64,000 nucleotides of DNA from Paenibacillus herberti (GCF_002233675.1 NZ_NMUQ01000002.1:429852-493851); one strand, 5' to 3'. Counted from the first letter of the stretch, positions 29,334-38,558 are shown. Notes: generated from the letters alone by a model not told the origin. Translations and numbers: made by a program.

Positions 29334-29368
29334 AAAAACAAAAAGCTTCACCCTTCCGGGAGAAGCTT
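29334..29368 (-). terminator. Hairpin terminator between prfA and prmC
   Basis: On the minus strand AAGCTTCTCCC-GGAA-GGGTGAAGCTT is followed by TTTGTTTTTG. It stands about 55 nt behind the prfA stop and ahead of prmC. It should reduce read-through into prmC, or prmC has its own promoter in the 110 nt that follow. Confidence 0.8.
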
Positions 29369-29422
29369 CCTGCGGCTTACTGTCTTGCCATAGTTCTATT
29401 CCATGCATAACCAGCCTAAGGA

Positions 29423-30496
29423 TTAAGCCAGGTTTTCCCTCTCCAACAGTTCCGTTTGCTCTGCCAGCGACAACGAGTTGACGATCTCCGTCATATCACC
29501 GTTCATAATCGTGTCCAGCCGGTGTAGCGTCAGGCCAATGCGGTGGTCCGTCACCCGGCTTTGCGGGAAGTTGTACGTGCGAATACGCTCGCTGCGGTCG
29601 CCCGTGCCAACTTTGCTTTTGCGGTCTCCGGCAATTTTGGCTTCTTCTTCCTGGCGATGAATGTCGTAAACGCGGGCGCGCAAAACTTGCAACGCCTTTG
29701 CTTTGTTCTCATTCTGGGACTTGCCGTCCTGACAAGTAGCCACGATGCCCGTCGGTACATGCGTCACACGCACGGCAGACTTCGTCGTGTTGACGGATTG
29801 TCCGCCCGCTCCGCTGGAGCAGAAGGTGTCTACGCGGATGTCTTTGTCGAGAATCTCGACCTCGATTTCTTCCACCTCCGGCATAACCGCTACCGTCGAA
29901 GTCGACGTGTGGATGCGTCCACCGGATTCCGTTACTGGAATACGCTGTACGCGATGCGCACCGCTCTCAAACTTCAGCTTGCTGTACGCACCTTTGCCTG
30001 ACACTTTGAAAATGACCTCTTTGAAGCCGCCAAGATCGTTCTCGCTGGCATCCATCAGCTCTACGCGCCAGCCTTGGGCCTCAGAGAAACGAGTGTACAT
30101 GCGATAAAGATCCGATGCGAACAAAGCGGCCTCATCGCCGCCAGCAGCGCCGCGAATTTCCACGATGACGTTTTTGTCGTCGTTGGGATCCTTAGGCAGC
30201 AGCAGCACGTGGATTTGTGCCTCGAGTTCAGTCAGACGTTGGCTGAGCTCATCGAGCTCCATTTTGACCATCTCACGCATCTCGTCGTCGAGCTTCTCCG
30301 CCTGCATCGCCTTGGCATCCTCATGCTGGCCATGGACTTCCTTGTATTCTGTATAAGCGTTGTATGCATCCTGCAGATCTGACTGTTCCTTAGAAAGATC
30401 GCGCAGCCGCTTGGGATCGCTGGCTACATCAGGATCGCACAGCAGCTCGCTCAGCTTATCATACCGGTCGGCAAGCGCCTGTAAACGGTCTAACAC
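29423..30496 (-). CDS. prfA: Peptide chain release factor 1
   Basis: 357-residue RF1 that recognises UAA and UAG. The stop-codon recognition tripeptide PVT (PxT) is in [15 protein letters not shown], and the peptidyl-tRNA hydrolysis motif GGQ in [17 protein letters not shown]. The N-terminal coiled-coil domain is about 1-110. Normal length. The start is GTG at 30496, preceded by AGGGGTGA. It forms a functional pair with prmC downstream. Confidence 0.97.
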   Translation of the reverse strand: MLDRLQALADRYDKLSELLCDPDVASDPKRLRDLSKEQSDLQDAYNAYTEYKEVHGQHEDAKAMQAEKLDDEMREMVKMELDELSQRLTELEAQIHVLLLPKDPNDDKNVIVEIRGAAGGDEAALFASDLYRMYTRFSEAQGWRVELMDASENDLGGFKEVIFKVSGKGAYSKLKFESGAHRVQRIPVTESGGRIHTSTSTVAVMPEVEEIEVEILDKDIRVDTFCSSGAGGQSVNTTKSAVRVTHVPTGIVATCQDGKSQNENKAKALQVLRARVYDIHRQEEEAKIAGDRKSKVGTGDRSERIRTYNFPQSRVTDHRIGLTLHRLDTIMNGDMTEIVNSLSLAEQTELLERENLA

Positions 30497-30621
30497 CTGA
30501 CTTCACCCCTGTATAAAATTAAGTTCTGAATAGTTAACGAAAATGTCCTGCCCTTCATTATACCATATATGACGCCAATCCATAAACGGTCATTTCCCTA
30601 TCCCTAAAAAAGGGAATTTGT

Positions 30622-30662
30622 ACACAAACGCCCCGTAGAAGCCGAAGCTTCTCGGGGCGCTT
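30622..30662 (-). terminator. Terminator of ychF
   Basis: On the minus strand GCGCCCCGAGAAGC-TTCG-GCTTCTACGGGGCGTT forms a stem with a stable TTCG loop, followed by TGTGTAC. It lies about 25 nt after the ychF stop codon. The T-run is short. Confidence 0.75.
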
Positions 30663-30687
30663 CATGCCACCCATAGGGCAGCATTTA

Positions 30688-31788
30688 TTACACGTTAAAA
30701 CGGAAATGCATGACGTCGCCGTCCTGCACAACATAATCCTTGCCTTCAAGCCGCAGCTGGCCGCGCTCTTTGGACGCATTCATCGAACCGGCAGCGACCA
30801 GATCGCGGTAGGCAACAACCTCGGCGCGGATGAAGCCACGCTCGAAATCGGTGTGGATAACGCCGGCAGCCTGCGGAGCCTTCATGCCTTTGCGGATAGT
30901 CCAGGCGCGTACTTCCTGTACACCAGCCGTAAAGTACGTGTACAGGCCGAGCAGCTTGTACGCGCTCTTGATGAGACGGTTCAAGCCGGATTCCTGCATG
31001 CCCAGCTCCTCAAGGAACATCGCTTTGTCCTCGCCCTCAAGCTCGGCAATTTCGGACTCCACTTTGGCACTAATTGGCACAACTTCGGCGTTCTCCGCCA
31101 CGGCGAATTCACGCACCAGCTTCACGTACGGATTGCCTTCGGCGTCCGCCACTTCCTCTTCGCTTACGTTAGCCGCGTACAGCACCGGCTTGAGCGTCAG
31201 CAAATGCAGGTCACGGATCAGCGCGCGCTCATCTTCGCTGAGCTCGATGCTGCGGGCTGGTTGATCGTTGTAAAGAGCTACCTTCACACGCTCCAGCACC
31301 TCAACCTCTTGAGCAACCTTTTTGTCGCCGCCCTTCATGTTCTTGCGGGAGCGATCGATACGACGATCGACGGAATCGATATCCGCGAGGATCAGCTCCA
31401 GGTTGATCGTCTGGATGTCGCCCAGCGGATCGACCTTGCCGGAAACATGGGTAATGTTCTCGTCTTGGAAGCAGCGTACAACATGTACAATCGCATCGAC
31501 TTCGCGGATGTGGGCGAGGAACTTGTTGCCGAGGCCCTCTCCTTTGCTCGCTCCGGCCACCAGGCCGGCAATATCGACGAATTCAAATGCCGTCGGTACA
31601 GTCTGCTTTGGCACAACAAGCTCGGTCAATTTATCCAGCCGCTCGTCCGGCACTTCTACAACGCCTACGTTGGGATCAATCGTACAAAACGGATAGTTGG
31701 CGGATTCGGCTCCCGCCTGGGTAATTGCATTAAAAAGCGTCGACTTCCCGACGTTCGGGAGACCGACGATGCCGCATGAAAGCGCCAA
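30688..31788 (-). CDS. ychF: Redox-regulated ATPase YchF (Obg-like)
   Basis: 366-residue TRAFAC-class P-loop protein of the YchF/OLA1 group, which binds ATP rather than GTP and associates with ribosomes. G1 GLPNVGKST near residue 10, G3 [17 protein letters not shown], a coiled-coil insertion (about 125-190), and a C-terminal TGS domain (about 280-366) ending [10 protein letters not shown]. The start is best placed at TTG 31788 (giving [17 protein letters not shown]), with AAGGAG 9 nt upstream; this gives the family's standard length. Confidence 0.95.
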   Translation of the reverse strand: MALSCGIVGLPNVGKSTLFNAITQAGAESANYPFCTIDPNVGVVEVPDERLDKLTELVVPKQTVPTAFEFVDIAGLVAGASKGEGLGNKFLAHIREVDAIVHVVRCFQDENITHVSGKVDPLGDIQTINLELILADIDSVDRRIDRSRKNMKGGDKKVAQEVEVLERVKVALYNDQPARSIELSEDERALIRDLHLLTLKPVLYAANVSEEEVADAEGNPYVKLVREFAVAENAEVVPISAKVESEIAELEGEDKAMFLEELGMQESGLNRLIKSAYKLLGLYTYFTAGVQEVRAWTIRKGMKAPQAAGVIHTDFERGFIRAEVVAYRDLVAAGSMNASKERGQLRLEGKDYVVQDGDVMHFRFNV

Positions 31789-31867
31789 TGGGAACAACTC
31801 CTTCACATTCTCTGAATCATCTAGGAGCCATTATACATGACATAGCGCAATTTAAAAAGGTAAGCGC

Positions 31868-32080
31868 TCAACCAAGCCGCTCCCGTCCGACCCTTCCAGC
31901 GGGTTGAATAGCCAGTATGCCCTCTAGCCGGAACGTCCGGGGCTGGCGCTTCAGCAGATCGTAAGCAGCTACGACGTCTCCATTTACATGCAGCAGCCGC
32001 ACCAAACGGCGCGTAAACCGCCCACTGGCATCCGTATAGATGAGCTCCACATTCCTGCCGATCCATTTGCCGATATTCAT
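31868..32080 (-). CDS. Small WYL-like protein, LexA-boxed
   Basis: 70 residues from ATG at 32080 (MNIGKWIGRNVELIY), with AAAGGGG about 9 nt upstream. The body looks like a small beta-rich domain, and KRQPRTFRLEGILAI resembles the end of WYL domains, which sense nucleic acid or nucleotide ligands; similarity judged by eye. It has no partner gene. Its promoter region carries two LexA-like boxes, so it may be a DNA-damage-inducible gene (inference). Function unknown. Confidence 0.65.
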   Translation of the reverse strand: MNIGKWIGRNVELIYTDASGRFTRRLVRLLHVNGDVVAAYDLLKRQPRTFRLEGILAIQPAGRVGRERLG

Positions 32081-32110
32081 GCTGTCCAGCCCCTTTCCTC
32101 CATAAAAATA

Positions 32111-32156
32111 GAACATGCATTCGTATATACTCATTATATACACGAATGCATGTTCT
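32111..32156 (-). promoter_or_regulatory. Twin LexA-like boxes over a -10 element
   Basis: GAACATGCATTCG (32111-32123) and CGAATGCATGTTC (32143-32155) form a long inverted repeat. Each resembles the Bacillus SOS box CGAAC-N4-GTTCG with one or two changes. Between them on the minus strand is a perfect -10, TATAAT (32133-32138). A -35-like TTGAAT lies 19 nt upstream of it, just outside the second box. Bound repressor would cover the promoter of the small WYL-like gene. As an RNA hairpin it is also possible, but no T-run follows. Confidence 0.6.
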
Positions 32157-32193
32157 TATTCAAAGGAAAGTTATTCCTTGTTATATAAGCCGC

Positions 32194-33189
32194 TTAAGGC
32201 TCCATGTTTTCCAGGTCTTCCATTCCTTCCTCACCGAGCGCGTCCATCAGCTCTTGATCAAGCGGCATTACCTCAGGAGCGTTTTTCGCTTCCTCCGGCA
32301 CGATGATCGGCGCAGCCTCGTTCCACTTGCTGTAATCGATCGTGAGCGACTGCTTCAGCGTCGATGGATTGCCGGGATCGTACTCGATGGTCAGCTGGGA
32401 CGTCGCCACAAGCTGTTTCAACCTGCCGGTCTTTTCCTCAAAAATGAGCTTGTAATCGAGCGAAGAAACTTGGATGGAATCACGCACGCTGGCCTCCAAG
32501 TCATCAATGCCCATCGTGCTGCGTAGCAGATCGCGGACTAGCGCGTCTGCCGCCTTATCCGAGCCAGTTCCGTTGTACTCAATAACTTGGCTCCCACTCT
32601 CCGAGCCGCTGCTGAATACAGCTGTATACGGCAAAATCTTCTCCAGCTCTTTAACAGGCGCGATCTGGAAATCGGACAGCGACGCTTTGACTTTTGGCAC
32701 CTCGGTTGCTAGCACCCGGCTCCAAGCCTTCGTGGAAGGATCATACATATAATAGCCATTAGCCGTTAAATAAGAGTCCACCATGGATTTCTCACCCATA
32801 TATTCGTTCACGGTTGATTGCTTAATCGTCAGTGGATCTACGATAACACTCCCGTCATTGCTCATCGACATGGAGGTCGTTTCTCCGTCCGTCACCATTT
32901 CTTGCTTCAGCACCATGGCAAATTCCAGGCTGTCCGCCCCTTTAACCGCCTCGATGCCCTGCTTCAAGACATCTTCGGCTTTTTTAGCGGCGGGATCATC
33001 CGCCCCCTTCTCCTGCTGCGCCGGTCCACCGGTCGCGTTTGGCCCGGGGGAGGCTTGCTTCTGCTCTCCACCTGCGCTGTCTGTACAACCTGCCACTACA
33101 AGCATTGCAATTATCCCGCTTGTTATAAGTAAGCCGCGGTGTTTCCTTTTCGAAACCCCTTTTCGGGAGATATTGGAGTTGTCGTTCAT
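32194..33189 (-). CDS. Lipoprotein, DUF6612-like
   Basis: 331-residue predicted lipoprotein: a basic N-terminus (about 1-18), a hydrophobic segment and the lipobox VVAGC with Cys about residue 35. The mature part, after a Gly/Ala/Pro linker, resembles the LppX/LolA-like or DUF6612 group of Gram-positive lipoproteins, mostly beta strands with MSMSNDGSVIVDPLTIKQ. Function unknown. ATG follows AAAGGAGA. It is a monocistronic gene with the LexA-boxed gene downstream. Confidence 0.75.
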   Translation of the reverse strand: MNDNSNISRKGVSKRKHRGLLITSGIIAMLVVAGCTDSAGGEQKQASPGPNATGGPAQQEKGADDPAAKKAEDVLKQGIEAVKGADSLEFAMVLKQEMVTDGETTSMSMSNDGSVIVDPLTIKQSTVNEYMGEKSMVDSYLTANGYYMYDPSTKAWSRVLATEVPKVKASLSDFQIAPVKELEKILPYTAVFSSGSESGSQVIEYNGTGSDKAADALVRDLLRSTMGIDDLEASVRDSIQVSSLDYKLIFEEKTGRLKQLVATSQLTIEYDPGNPSTLKQSLTIDYSKWNEAAPIIVPEEAKNAPEVMPLDQELMDALGEEGMEDLENMEP

Positions 33190-33301
33190 GTTGCACTCTC
33201 CTTTCAGATGAGGGTGATCTCCGTTTCATTCGCGCCTAGGCTGTCGATTGCATGCCACTAAGGCTGCTGAACCCTACTAACGGCACGGGAGGTGAGTTGA
33301 A

Positions 33302-33448
33302 GTGGAGAACAAAACCCATCAAGGCAACTATAAAGGAACGGCGTCCATGCATGCAAAGAACCAAAGTATGGAATTCGTCAACGATGTCGTGGAAGACGTG
33401 AAGTCTGTAACGAATTTTACTGGCAAAAAAAAGAAGAAAACCGACTGA
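33302..33448 (+). CDS. Small basic protein, 48 residues
   Basis: GTG at 33302 follows GGGAGGTGA with good spacing and opens 48 codons to TGA at 33446-33448. The peptide is hydrophilic: MENKTHQGNYKGTASMHAKNQS, then an acidic helix-like VNDVVEDVKSV, ending in a Lys-rich tail (GKKKKKTD). The strong ribosome binding site and sensible composition suggest a real gene. No family recognised. It is divergent from the DUF6612-like lipoprotein. Confidence 0.6.
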   Translation: MENKTHQGNYKGTASMHAKNQSMEFVNDVVEDVKSVTNFTGKKKKKTD

Positions 33449-33604
33449 TTAATTGCTCCTGTTTCACCTAAAATAATCCTCTTATTGGAAGCTTCGATCC
33501 CCTTAATTCTTTGCGGAATCTAAGCTTTTTTATATTTTAATTCCCAAAATTTAAAAAGTGTTATATTGTTAATTAGTCAAAAATATAGAAAAAGGGTGGT
33601 ACGT

Positions 33605-34231
33605 ATGTTTCGCAAAAAAAGGATGACCGCAATCGCAGTTTTGTTAATCGTCATGTTAGTTACTCCATTGTCAGCTTTTGCTCATTCAGGCAGAACAGAT
33701 AGCAATGGAGGACATAAATGCTCCGCAAAATCCATAAGTAAAGGACTTTGCACGGGTTATCATTATCACAATGGCGGCAGTTCGTCATCCGATGATTCCT
33801 CGTCCTCATCTTCTTCATCCTATGACTACAGTGCCCCTGCCGCTCCGGTCGCTAATGTCCAAGTTACCGATACAGGTGCACCGTATGACGACACCGGCCT
33901 TTCACTTGCTGTAAACAGCAAATCGATTGCCCTGGATAAACCAATCGTCAGCATTCAAGATACCAACTATATTTCCCTTCGTGATTTTGCCCAAATTTTC
34001 GGTTATGCGATTAGTTCGGACAAAAAAACAGTTAAGGTTGTAAAAGCAAAATCCGTTAAAATCACTCTGGATACGGCTACGCGAAAACTATCCAATGATG
34101 GAAAATTTTCCGGATTCAAGGCCGCTCTCATTGATGGGTCGTATTATTTGCCGCTTCGTTACGCTACAGGGATCGCCAAAGCTAAAATAAGCTCGGTGGA
34201 AAACAGCGTCGTTGAAATCTCTACGAAGTAA
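33605..34231 (+). CDS. Secreted YHYH-motif protein with stalk domain
   Basis: 208 residues from ATG at 33605, after GGGTGG. Signal peptide about 1-27 (KKRMTAIAVLLIVMLVTPLSAFA). The short YHYH domain (HSGRTDSNGGHKC...GLCTGYHYHNG, about 28-60) has paired Cys and His residues that could bind metal. A Ser/Asp-rich spacer follows, then a copper-amine-oxidase-N-like 'stalk' domain (about 100-208; ISLRDFAQIFGYAI, GSYYLPLRYATGIAKA), common in Paenibacillus surface proteins. Probably cell-wall associated; function unknown. Confidence 0.8.
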   Translation: MFRKKRMTAIAVLLIVMLVTPLSAFAHSGRTDSNGGHKCSAKSISKGLCTGYHYHNGGSSSSDDSSSSSSSSYDYSAPAAPVANVQVTDTGAPYDDTGLSLAVNSKSIALDKPIVSIQDTNYISLRDFAQIFGYAISSDKKTVKVVKAKSVKITLDTATRKLSNDGKFSGFKAALIDGSYYLPLRYATGIAKAKISSVENSVVEISTK

Positions 34232-34274
34232 TAAGGCTATGGCTTCAACAAGCTGAGCACCAGCACTCGCCCAT

Positions 34275-34327
34275 CAAAAACAGCCTGTCCCCATGCCTTG
34301 ACGCAGGCCGGGAACAGGCTATTTTCA
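34275..34327. terminator. Bidirectional terminator, YHYH gene / GDSL gene
   Basis: AACAGCCTGTCCC pairs with GGGAACAGGCT across a GC-rich loop; the plus side ends CTATTTTC and the minus side GTTTTTGATG. It stands between two convergent genes and can serve both. Confidence 0.75.
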
Positions 34328-34379
34328 TTGGCTCTGACTTGAGTGGCTTGCTCGGAGGCAAGGAGAGCAGCCTCAATAA

Positions 34380-35648
34380 TTAAGGATTAATGAATACCGT
34401 TTTGAGCTTGGAGCTGTAAACAACGGAGAAGCCTAGCCCTCCCGCCACCGTGGCGAGCGGTACATAGGTTTTACCTTCTTTACCAACCTTCTGCATGTAG
34501 GCAGGCGAGCTTACTTTGACGGCGGCTCCGTCTACCATAACGGTTGTTGCGCCAAGTTTCACGCCTACCGTCCTGATGCCAAATTTAATATTGGCTGTGG
34601 ACGTTTTGGAATCCCAAACTGTCGTCGCCCCTACAGCATTCACGATATCCTGGATGGCGACATAGTTAACGCTGTTTTTGAGCACTGGTTTATAAGGAGT
34701 ATTGAGCTGTTTCCCACCAACATAAATGCTCATCGGAGCCCCTGCTGCTGGAGCAGCCAGTTCACTGTACGAGCCCCATAACACGTTGCCGAACGCGGCA
34801 GCGATAACCGCATATCCGGCCTGAGTCGGATGGAAATCCCGCTTGGACACCATGTATGTGAGCATACTTTCGCGTCCAGAGAACTGCTTGGCGACATGGA
34901 CAGCCTCGACCTTAACGCCTTTGGCCACATAAGTGGCGGCAAGCGCATCCAGCTTGGCAGTGAATGCGGCAGTTGCTTTGTTTAGCTTATCGTACAAATC
35001 TTTGCCTGCCAGTACAGGAGCCGGTTGGTACTGGTCAGCGATGACGATGCGCAGCGCAGGATTAATTGCCAGCAGCGCATCGATCGAGGCCGTGACGTTG
35101 AGATTGTACTGTTCCAGCATCGCCGCAACTTGCGTGTTCAACTGATCGTCCGTGAGGCTGGAGGCGCTGGTCAGCAGCGGAGCAACATCGTTGCCGCCGA
35201 TCGTGATGGCGGCGGCATCAGCAGTTGCCAGCTCTGCGCGAAGCTGGGCTGTGGCCGCTCCGAAAGCATTAGCACGAGGGTCAGGCAAGCTTGCCTGAAT
35301 CTCCTCACCGGTAAGGCTTTTTCCAGCCGCAGCCCCTTCCGTGAACGCTTTTAACCCAACACTCTTAAGCCCTACAATTCCATAGTTGGACACGGATGCC
35401 CGGCCATGCAGCAGCGCCTGCTCATACAATCGATCCACATATCCGTAGGGTACCGTATTGACGTCCGCTCCCGGCTCATACCCTGCTGAAATGGAATCCC
35501 CCAGCGCCACCAGCTTAAACTCATCCACAGCCTCTTCCGGCTCTGCGGCAAATGCAGCTCCCGTTCCGCTGCCAAGTGCAAGCAGCACAGCCAGCGACAA
35601 GCATAACCTAGAGATCCAAGCGGTTTTTTGCCCGTTCCTCATCCCCAT
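34380..35648 (-). CDS. Secreted SGNH/GDSL esterase with stalk domain
   Basis: 422-residue exported hydrolase. Signal peptide about 1-34. The SGNH domain (about 40-290) shows block I GDSIS, block III IGGNDV and block V DFHPTQAGY (catalytic Asp and His). Residues 305-422 form a copper-amine-oxidase-N-like 'stalk' domain (GGKQLNTPYKPVLKNSVNYVAIQDIVNAVGA) of the same kind as in the convergent YHYH protein. The substrate is likely an ester on a surface polymer, but the sequence does not show it. Start ATG 35648 or ATG 35642, both behind AGGAG. Confidence 0.88.
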   Translation of the reverse strand: MGMRNGQKTAWISRLCLSLAVLLALGSGTGAAFAAEPEEAVDEFKLVALGDSISAGYEPGADVNTVPYGYVDRLYEQALLHGRASVSNYGIVGLKSVGLKAFTEGAAAGKSLTGEEIQASLPDPRANAFGAATAQLRAELATADAAAITIGGNDVAPLLTSASSLTDDQLNTQVAAMLEQYNLNVTASIDALLAINPALRIVIADQYQPAPVLAGKDLYDKLNKATAAFTAKLDALAATYVAKGVKVEAVHVAKQFSGRESMLTYMVSKRDFHPTQAGYAVIAAAFGNVLWGSYSELAAPAAGAPMSIYVGGKQLNTPYKPVLKNSVNYVAIQDIVNAVGATTVWDSKTSTANIKFGIRTVGVKLGATTVMVDGAAVKVSSPAYMQKVGKEGKTYVPLATVAGGLGFSVVYSSKLKTVFINP

Positions 35649-35797
35649 CGGCTCCTCTCAATCTATCATTCTCATCAAGTATTCTATCACTCGGCAAAGA
35701 GGCTGGATAGACATGCCAATAGAAAAAGAGACCGCTATCCCTCCGCTCTAATAGCAGAAGGAAAACAGCCTCTCCGAAGCACTGAAACTAAGCGTTT

Positions 35798-35959
35798 TCA
35801 GCTTTTGATTTTGCGGAACAGCACCATGATGCCGCCGCCGAGAAACAAGATCGCGAAGAAATAAAAAACGAGCTTGAGCGAGCCCACAATGAAGTCGAAA
35901 ATGCCGGATATTCCGAAGAAAAGACCGATAATAATGAGCAGGACAGCCAGAAATGGCAT
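35798..35959 (-). CDS. Small membrane protein, 53 residues
   Basis: ATG at 35959 has GGGGGAA 6 nt upstream. The 53-residue product has two hydrophobic segments (LAVLLIIIGLFFGI and LVFYFFAILFLGGGIMVLF) and a basic end (RKIKS). No family recognised; small two-helix proteins like this are common in Bacillota. Monocistronic as far as can be seen. Confidence 0.65.
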   Translation of the reverse strand: MPFLAVLLIIIGLFFGISGIFDFIVGSLKLVFYFFAILFLGGGIMVLFRKIKS

Positions 35960-36266
35960 AACAGTTCCCCCTTGGCGCTGCAAGATGTAGTTGTTTATCT
36001 TTAACCGGATCAGAGTGGTCTGACACGATGGCAAGGACGCAATCTTGAGCTCGCATGACAATCGAATTAAACTTGTATCTCCGTTGACAGCGGGAAGCAA
36101 GCTGAAGTATTCTGGTGTCACAACCGCATAAATTCGCATCTTTCGTATATCCTGAGCAATAGGGTTCAGGGTCTCTACCGGAAACCGTAAATTTCTAGCT
36201 ACGAAGAATAGGCCCTAGGCGTATTTTCGCGGCTATTTTTATTTTCTGAAGGAGTGGGTAACACAA

Positions 36267-37610
36267 ATGTCCCATACGATTCTAATCCGTAACGCTCAGA
36301 TCGTGACGATGAACGCACTCGAGGAGATCATCCAAGGCGACCTATTGATCAAGGATGACCGCATCGAGGCGATCGGCCATAACCTGGATGCTACCGGCGT
36401 AGATCGCGTCATCGACGCTACCGGCCGGACGGTCATCCCGGGCTTTATCCAGACGCATATCCATTTATGTCAGACGCTGTTCCGTGGCAAAGGCGACGAT
36501 CTGGAGCTGCTGGACTGGCTGCGTAAACGGATCTGGCCTCTCGAGGCGGCACATGATGAGGAGTCGCTTTATTATTCGGCTATGCTCGGTATCGGGGAGC
36601 TGCTGCAAAGCGGAACGACGACCATCGTTGATATGGAAACGGTTCATCACACCGATTCGGCGTTCCAAGCCATCGCAAAAAGCGGTATCCGCGCCATATC
36701 GGGCAAAGTTATGATGGACCGCAAAGGCGGCGACATTCCGCTGCCACTGCAGGAGGAGACGAGCGCTTCTCTGCAAGAGAGCGTCGATTTGCTCGAGAAA
36801 TGGCATGGACATGACAATGGACGCATCCGTTATGCCTTTTCGCCGCGCTTTGTTATCAGCTGCACGGACGAGCTGTTGCGCGAGGTTGCTCGCCTCTCCG
36901 CCCAGTACAACGTCAACGTCCATACTCATGCCTCGGAAAACCAAGGCGAAATTGAGCTTGTGGAGCAGATGACCGGCATGCGCAATATTGAATATCTCGA
37001 TCATATCGGCCTGGCCACAGATCGACTCATTCTGGCGCATTGCATCTGGCTCAATGACAACGAGAAGCGGATCATCCGTGAGCGCGGCGTACATGTGAGC
37101 CATTGCCCGGGCTCCAACCTGAAACTCGCTTCAGGCATCGCGGACGTGCCTGAGATGCTGGACACAAGTATCAGCGTCAGCCTCGGTGCGGACGGAGCGC
37201 CATGCAACAACAACCTGGATATGTTCAATGAGATGCGCCTGGCCGCGCTTATCCATAAGCCGGAGCATGGGCCAACGGCGATGAACGCCCGCAGCGTTTT
37301 CCGTATGGCAACGATCGGCGGCGCGAGAGCGGTCGGCATGGAACAAGAGATCGGCAGCCTCGAAGTCGGCAAAAAGGCAGATCTTGCCATATTGAACCTG
37401 AACCAATTCCATACCTTCCCTTCGTTCGACGTTGATCCGATCTCCCGTATCGTTTATTCCGCCACACGGGGAGATGTGGAAACGACAATTGCTGATGGAC
37501 GTATCCTGATGGATCGCGGCGTCATGCTCACAGTCGACAAAGAGATTACGCTGATGGAGGCCGATCGGGCCATTAAGCGGCTCCTGAAGCGCAGCCCAAT
37601 CCAAGCCTAA
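36267..37610 (+). CDS. Amidohydrolase, MTA/SAH/5'-deoxyadenosine deaminase type
   Basis: 447-residue cytosolic metal-dependent hydrolase of the TrzF/ATZ-MtaD group. Metal ligands: the HxH in QTHIHLCQ (about 68-73), His in VHTHASENQGE (about 214), His in LAHCIWLND (about 256), Asp in LGADGAPCNNN (about 311). The pattern HASENxxE and GADGAPCNN fits deaminases acting on methylthioadenosine, S-adenosylhomocysteine or 5'-deoxyadenosine; the exact substrate cannot be told. ATG at 36267; GGAG lies 12 nt upstream, so spacing is loose. Monocistronic. Confidence 0.85.
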   Translation: MSHTILIRNAQIVTMNALEEIIQGDLLIKDDRIEAIGHNLDATGVDRVIDATGRTVIPGFIQTHIHLCQTLFRGKGDDLELLDWLRKRIWPLEAAHDEESLYYSAMLGIGELLQSGTTTIVDMETVHHTDSAFQAIAKSGIRAISGKVMMDRKGGDIPLPLQEETSASLQESVDLLEKWHGHDNGRIRYAFSPRFVISCTDELLREVARLSAQYNVNVHTHASENQGEIELVEQMTGMRNIEYLDHIGLATDRLILAHCIWLNDNEKRIIRERGVHVSHCPGSNLKLASGIADVPEMLDTSISVSLGADGAPCNNNLDMFNEMRLAALIHKPEHGPTAMNARSVFRMATIGGARAVGMEQEIGSLEVGKKADLAILNLNQFHTFPSFDVDPISRIVYSATRGDVETTIADGRILMDRGVMLTVDKEITLMEADRAIKRLLKRSPIQA

Positions 37611-37617
37611 ATTCAAA

Positions 37618-37665
37618 CAAAAAAACCCCCGCTTCTCGCCTGATGGCGTAGAGCGGGGGTTCTTG
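37618..37665. terminator. Bidirectional terminator, amidohydrolase / trxA
   Basis: AACCCCCGCT and AGCGGGGGTT form a perfect 10-bp stem, extended inside by CTCGCC/GGCGTAG. The plus strand ends TTCTTGCTT and the minus strand ends TTTTTTTG. It stands between convergent genes. Confidence 0.85.
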
Positions 37666-37752
37666 CTTCGAGCGGTCAAAACCGCCTTGAGCTCGGCTGG
37701 AGCCGTCGCAAAAGGTTTATGCCGCAGTCAGCGATTAGCCCAAAAGGCTTTT

Positions 37753-38064
37753 TTACATCTGAGCTTGAATTTTGTTTTTCAGGGCGTCCTTGCTTTGCAG
37801 GCCGACCATTTTGTCCACAGGCTGTCCGTCTTTAAAGAGAATCAGCGTTGGGATGCTCATAACGCCGAATTGGGAAGCCAGCTCAGGCTGCTCGTCGACG
37901 TTGATTTTAGCGATCGTAGCTGTTCCTTCCAACTCCGCGCTCAGCTCCTCCACGATTGGAAGCTGCATTTTGCAAGGGCCGCACCAAGGTGCCCAGAAGT
38001 CGACCAGAGATACGCCGCTTTGTACGTTCTCGTTGAAGTTTTCTTTAGTAAGTACTACTGCCAT
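37753..38064 (-). CDS. trxA: Thioredoxin
   Basis: 103-residue thioredoxin, the general cytosolic disulfide reductant. Active site WCGPC with Cys28 and Cys31 in VDFWAPWCGPCKM; the cis-Pro is in MSIPTLILFKDG. Normal length. ATG follows AGAGGATG. It lies alone between the terminator and the divergently spaced Rrf2 gene upstream on the same strand. Confidence 0.96.
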   Translation of the reverse strand: MAVVLTKENFNENVQSGVSLVDFWAPWCGPCKMQLPIVEELSAELEGTATIAKINVDEQPELASQFGVMSIPTLILFKDGQPVDKMVGLQSKDALKNKIQAQM

Positions 38065-38132
38065 GTTGAATCATCCTCTCTGGATATATAGGTAAAATCA
38101 AGCTGTTGCCTGAAATCCCGTGTTCACGTCCC

Positions 38133-38558
38133 TCAGCAGGTATCGCAGCGGTGAATGCGGCTAAGCACACTGGCAATCGTCAAGCCCTCGAAGTATTCCT
38201 CCAAGCGCTGCTCAGCCCCGCAGAAAATGCCGTTCATTACTTCCTGCATATTGGAGCCGACAACGCATTCGCAATCGGGATCGCCTGAGCACCAGTTGGG
38301 CATGAGCGAGCCTCTTGCAATGGTCTCGTAGATATCCTTCAATGTGACATTGGCAGGCTCGGCCGTAAGGCGATAACCTCCACCGGAGCCCTCCCTCGTT
38401 GCAACGTAGCCGCTGCGCTTCAGGAAGCCCATCACTTTGCGGACTCTTGCCGGGTTCGTGCACACATTCTCCGCGATCGCCTCGCTAGAGGCGCTGCGCT
38501 CTGGCACATAAGCCAGATAAACCAAGCTGTGGACGGCAATCGTAAATTCACTATTCAT
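38133..38558 (-). CDS. Rrf2-family regulator with cysteine cluster
   Basis: 141-residue winged-helix repressor. The N-terminal HTH has SEAIAENVCTNPARVRKVMGFLKRSGYVATREGSGGGYRL, the Rrf2 hallmark. The sensory part holds Cys90-x5-Cys96-x-Cys98, Cys113, and Cys138/Cys141 at the C-terminus. Cys90-x5-Cys96 parallels the first two iron-sulfur ligands of IscR and NsrR; the third is displaced, so cluster binding is uncertain and a thiol redox switch is equally possible. It likely represses itself through the operator overlapping its -10. Confidence 0.85.
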   Translation of the reverse strand: MNSEFTIAVHSLVYLAYVPERSASSEAIAENVCTNPARVRKVMGFLKRSGYVATREGSGGGYRLTAEPANVTLKDIYETIARGSLMPNWCSGDPDCECVVGSNMQEVMNGIFCGAEQRLEEYFEGLTIASVLSRIHRCDTC

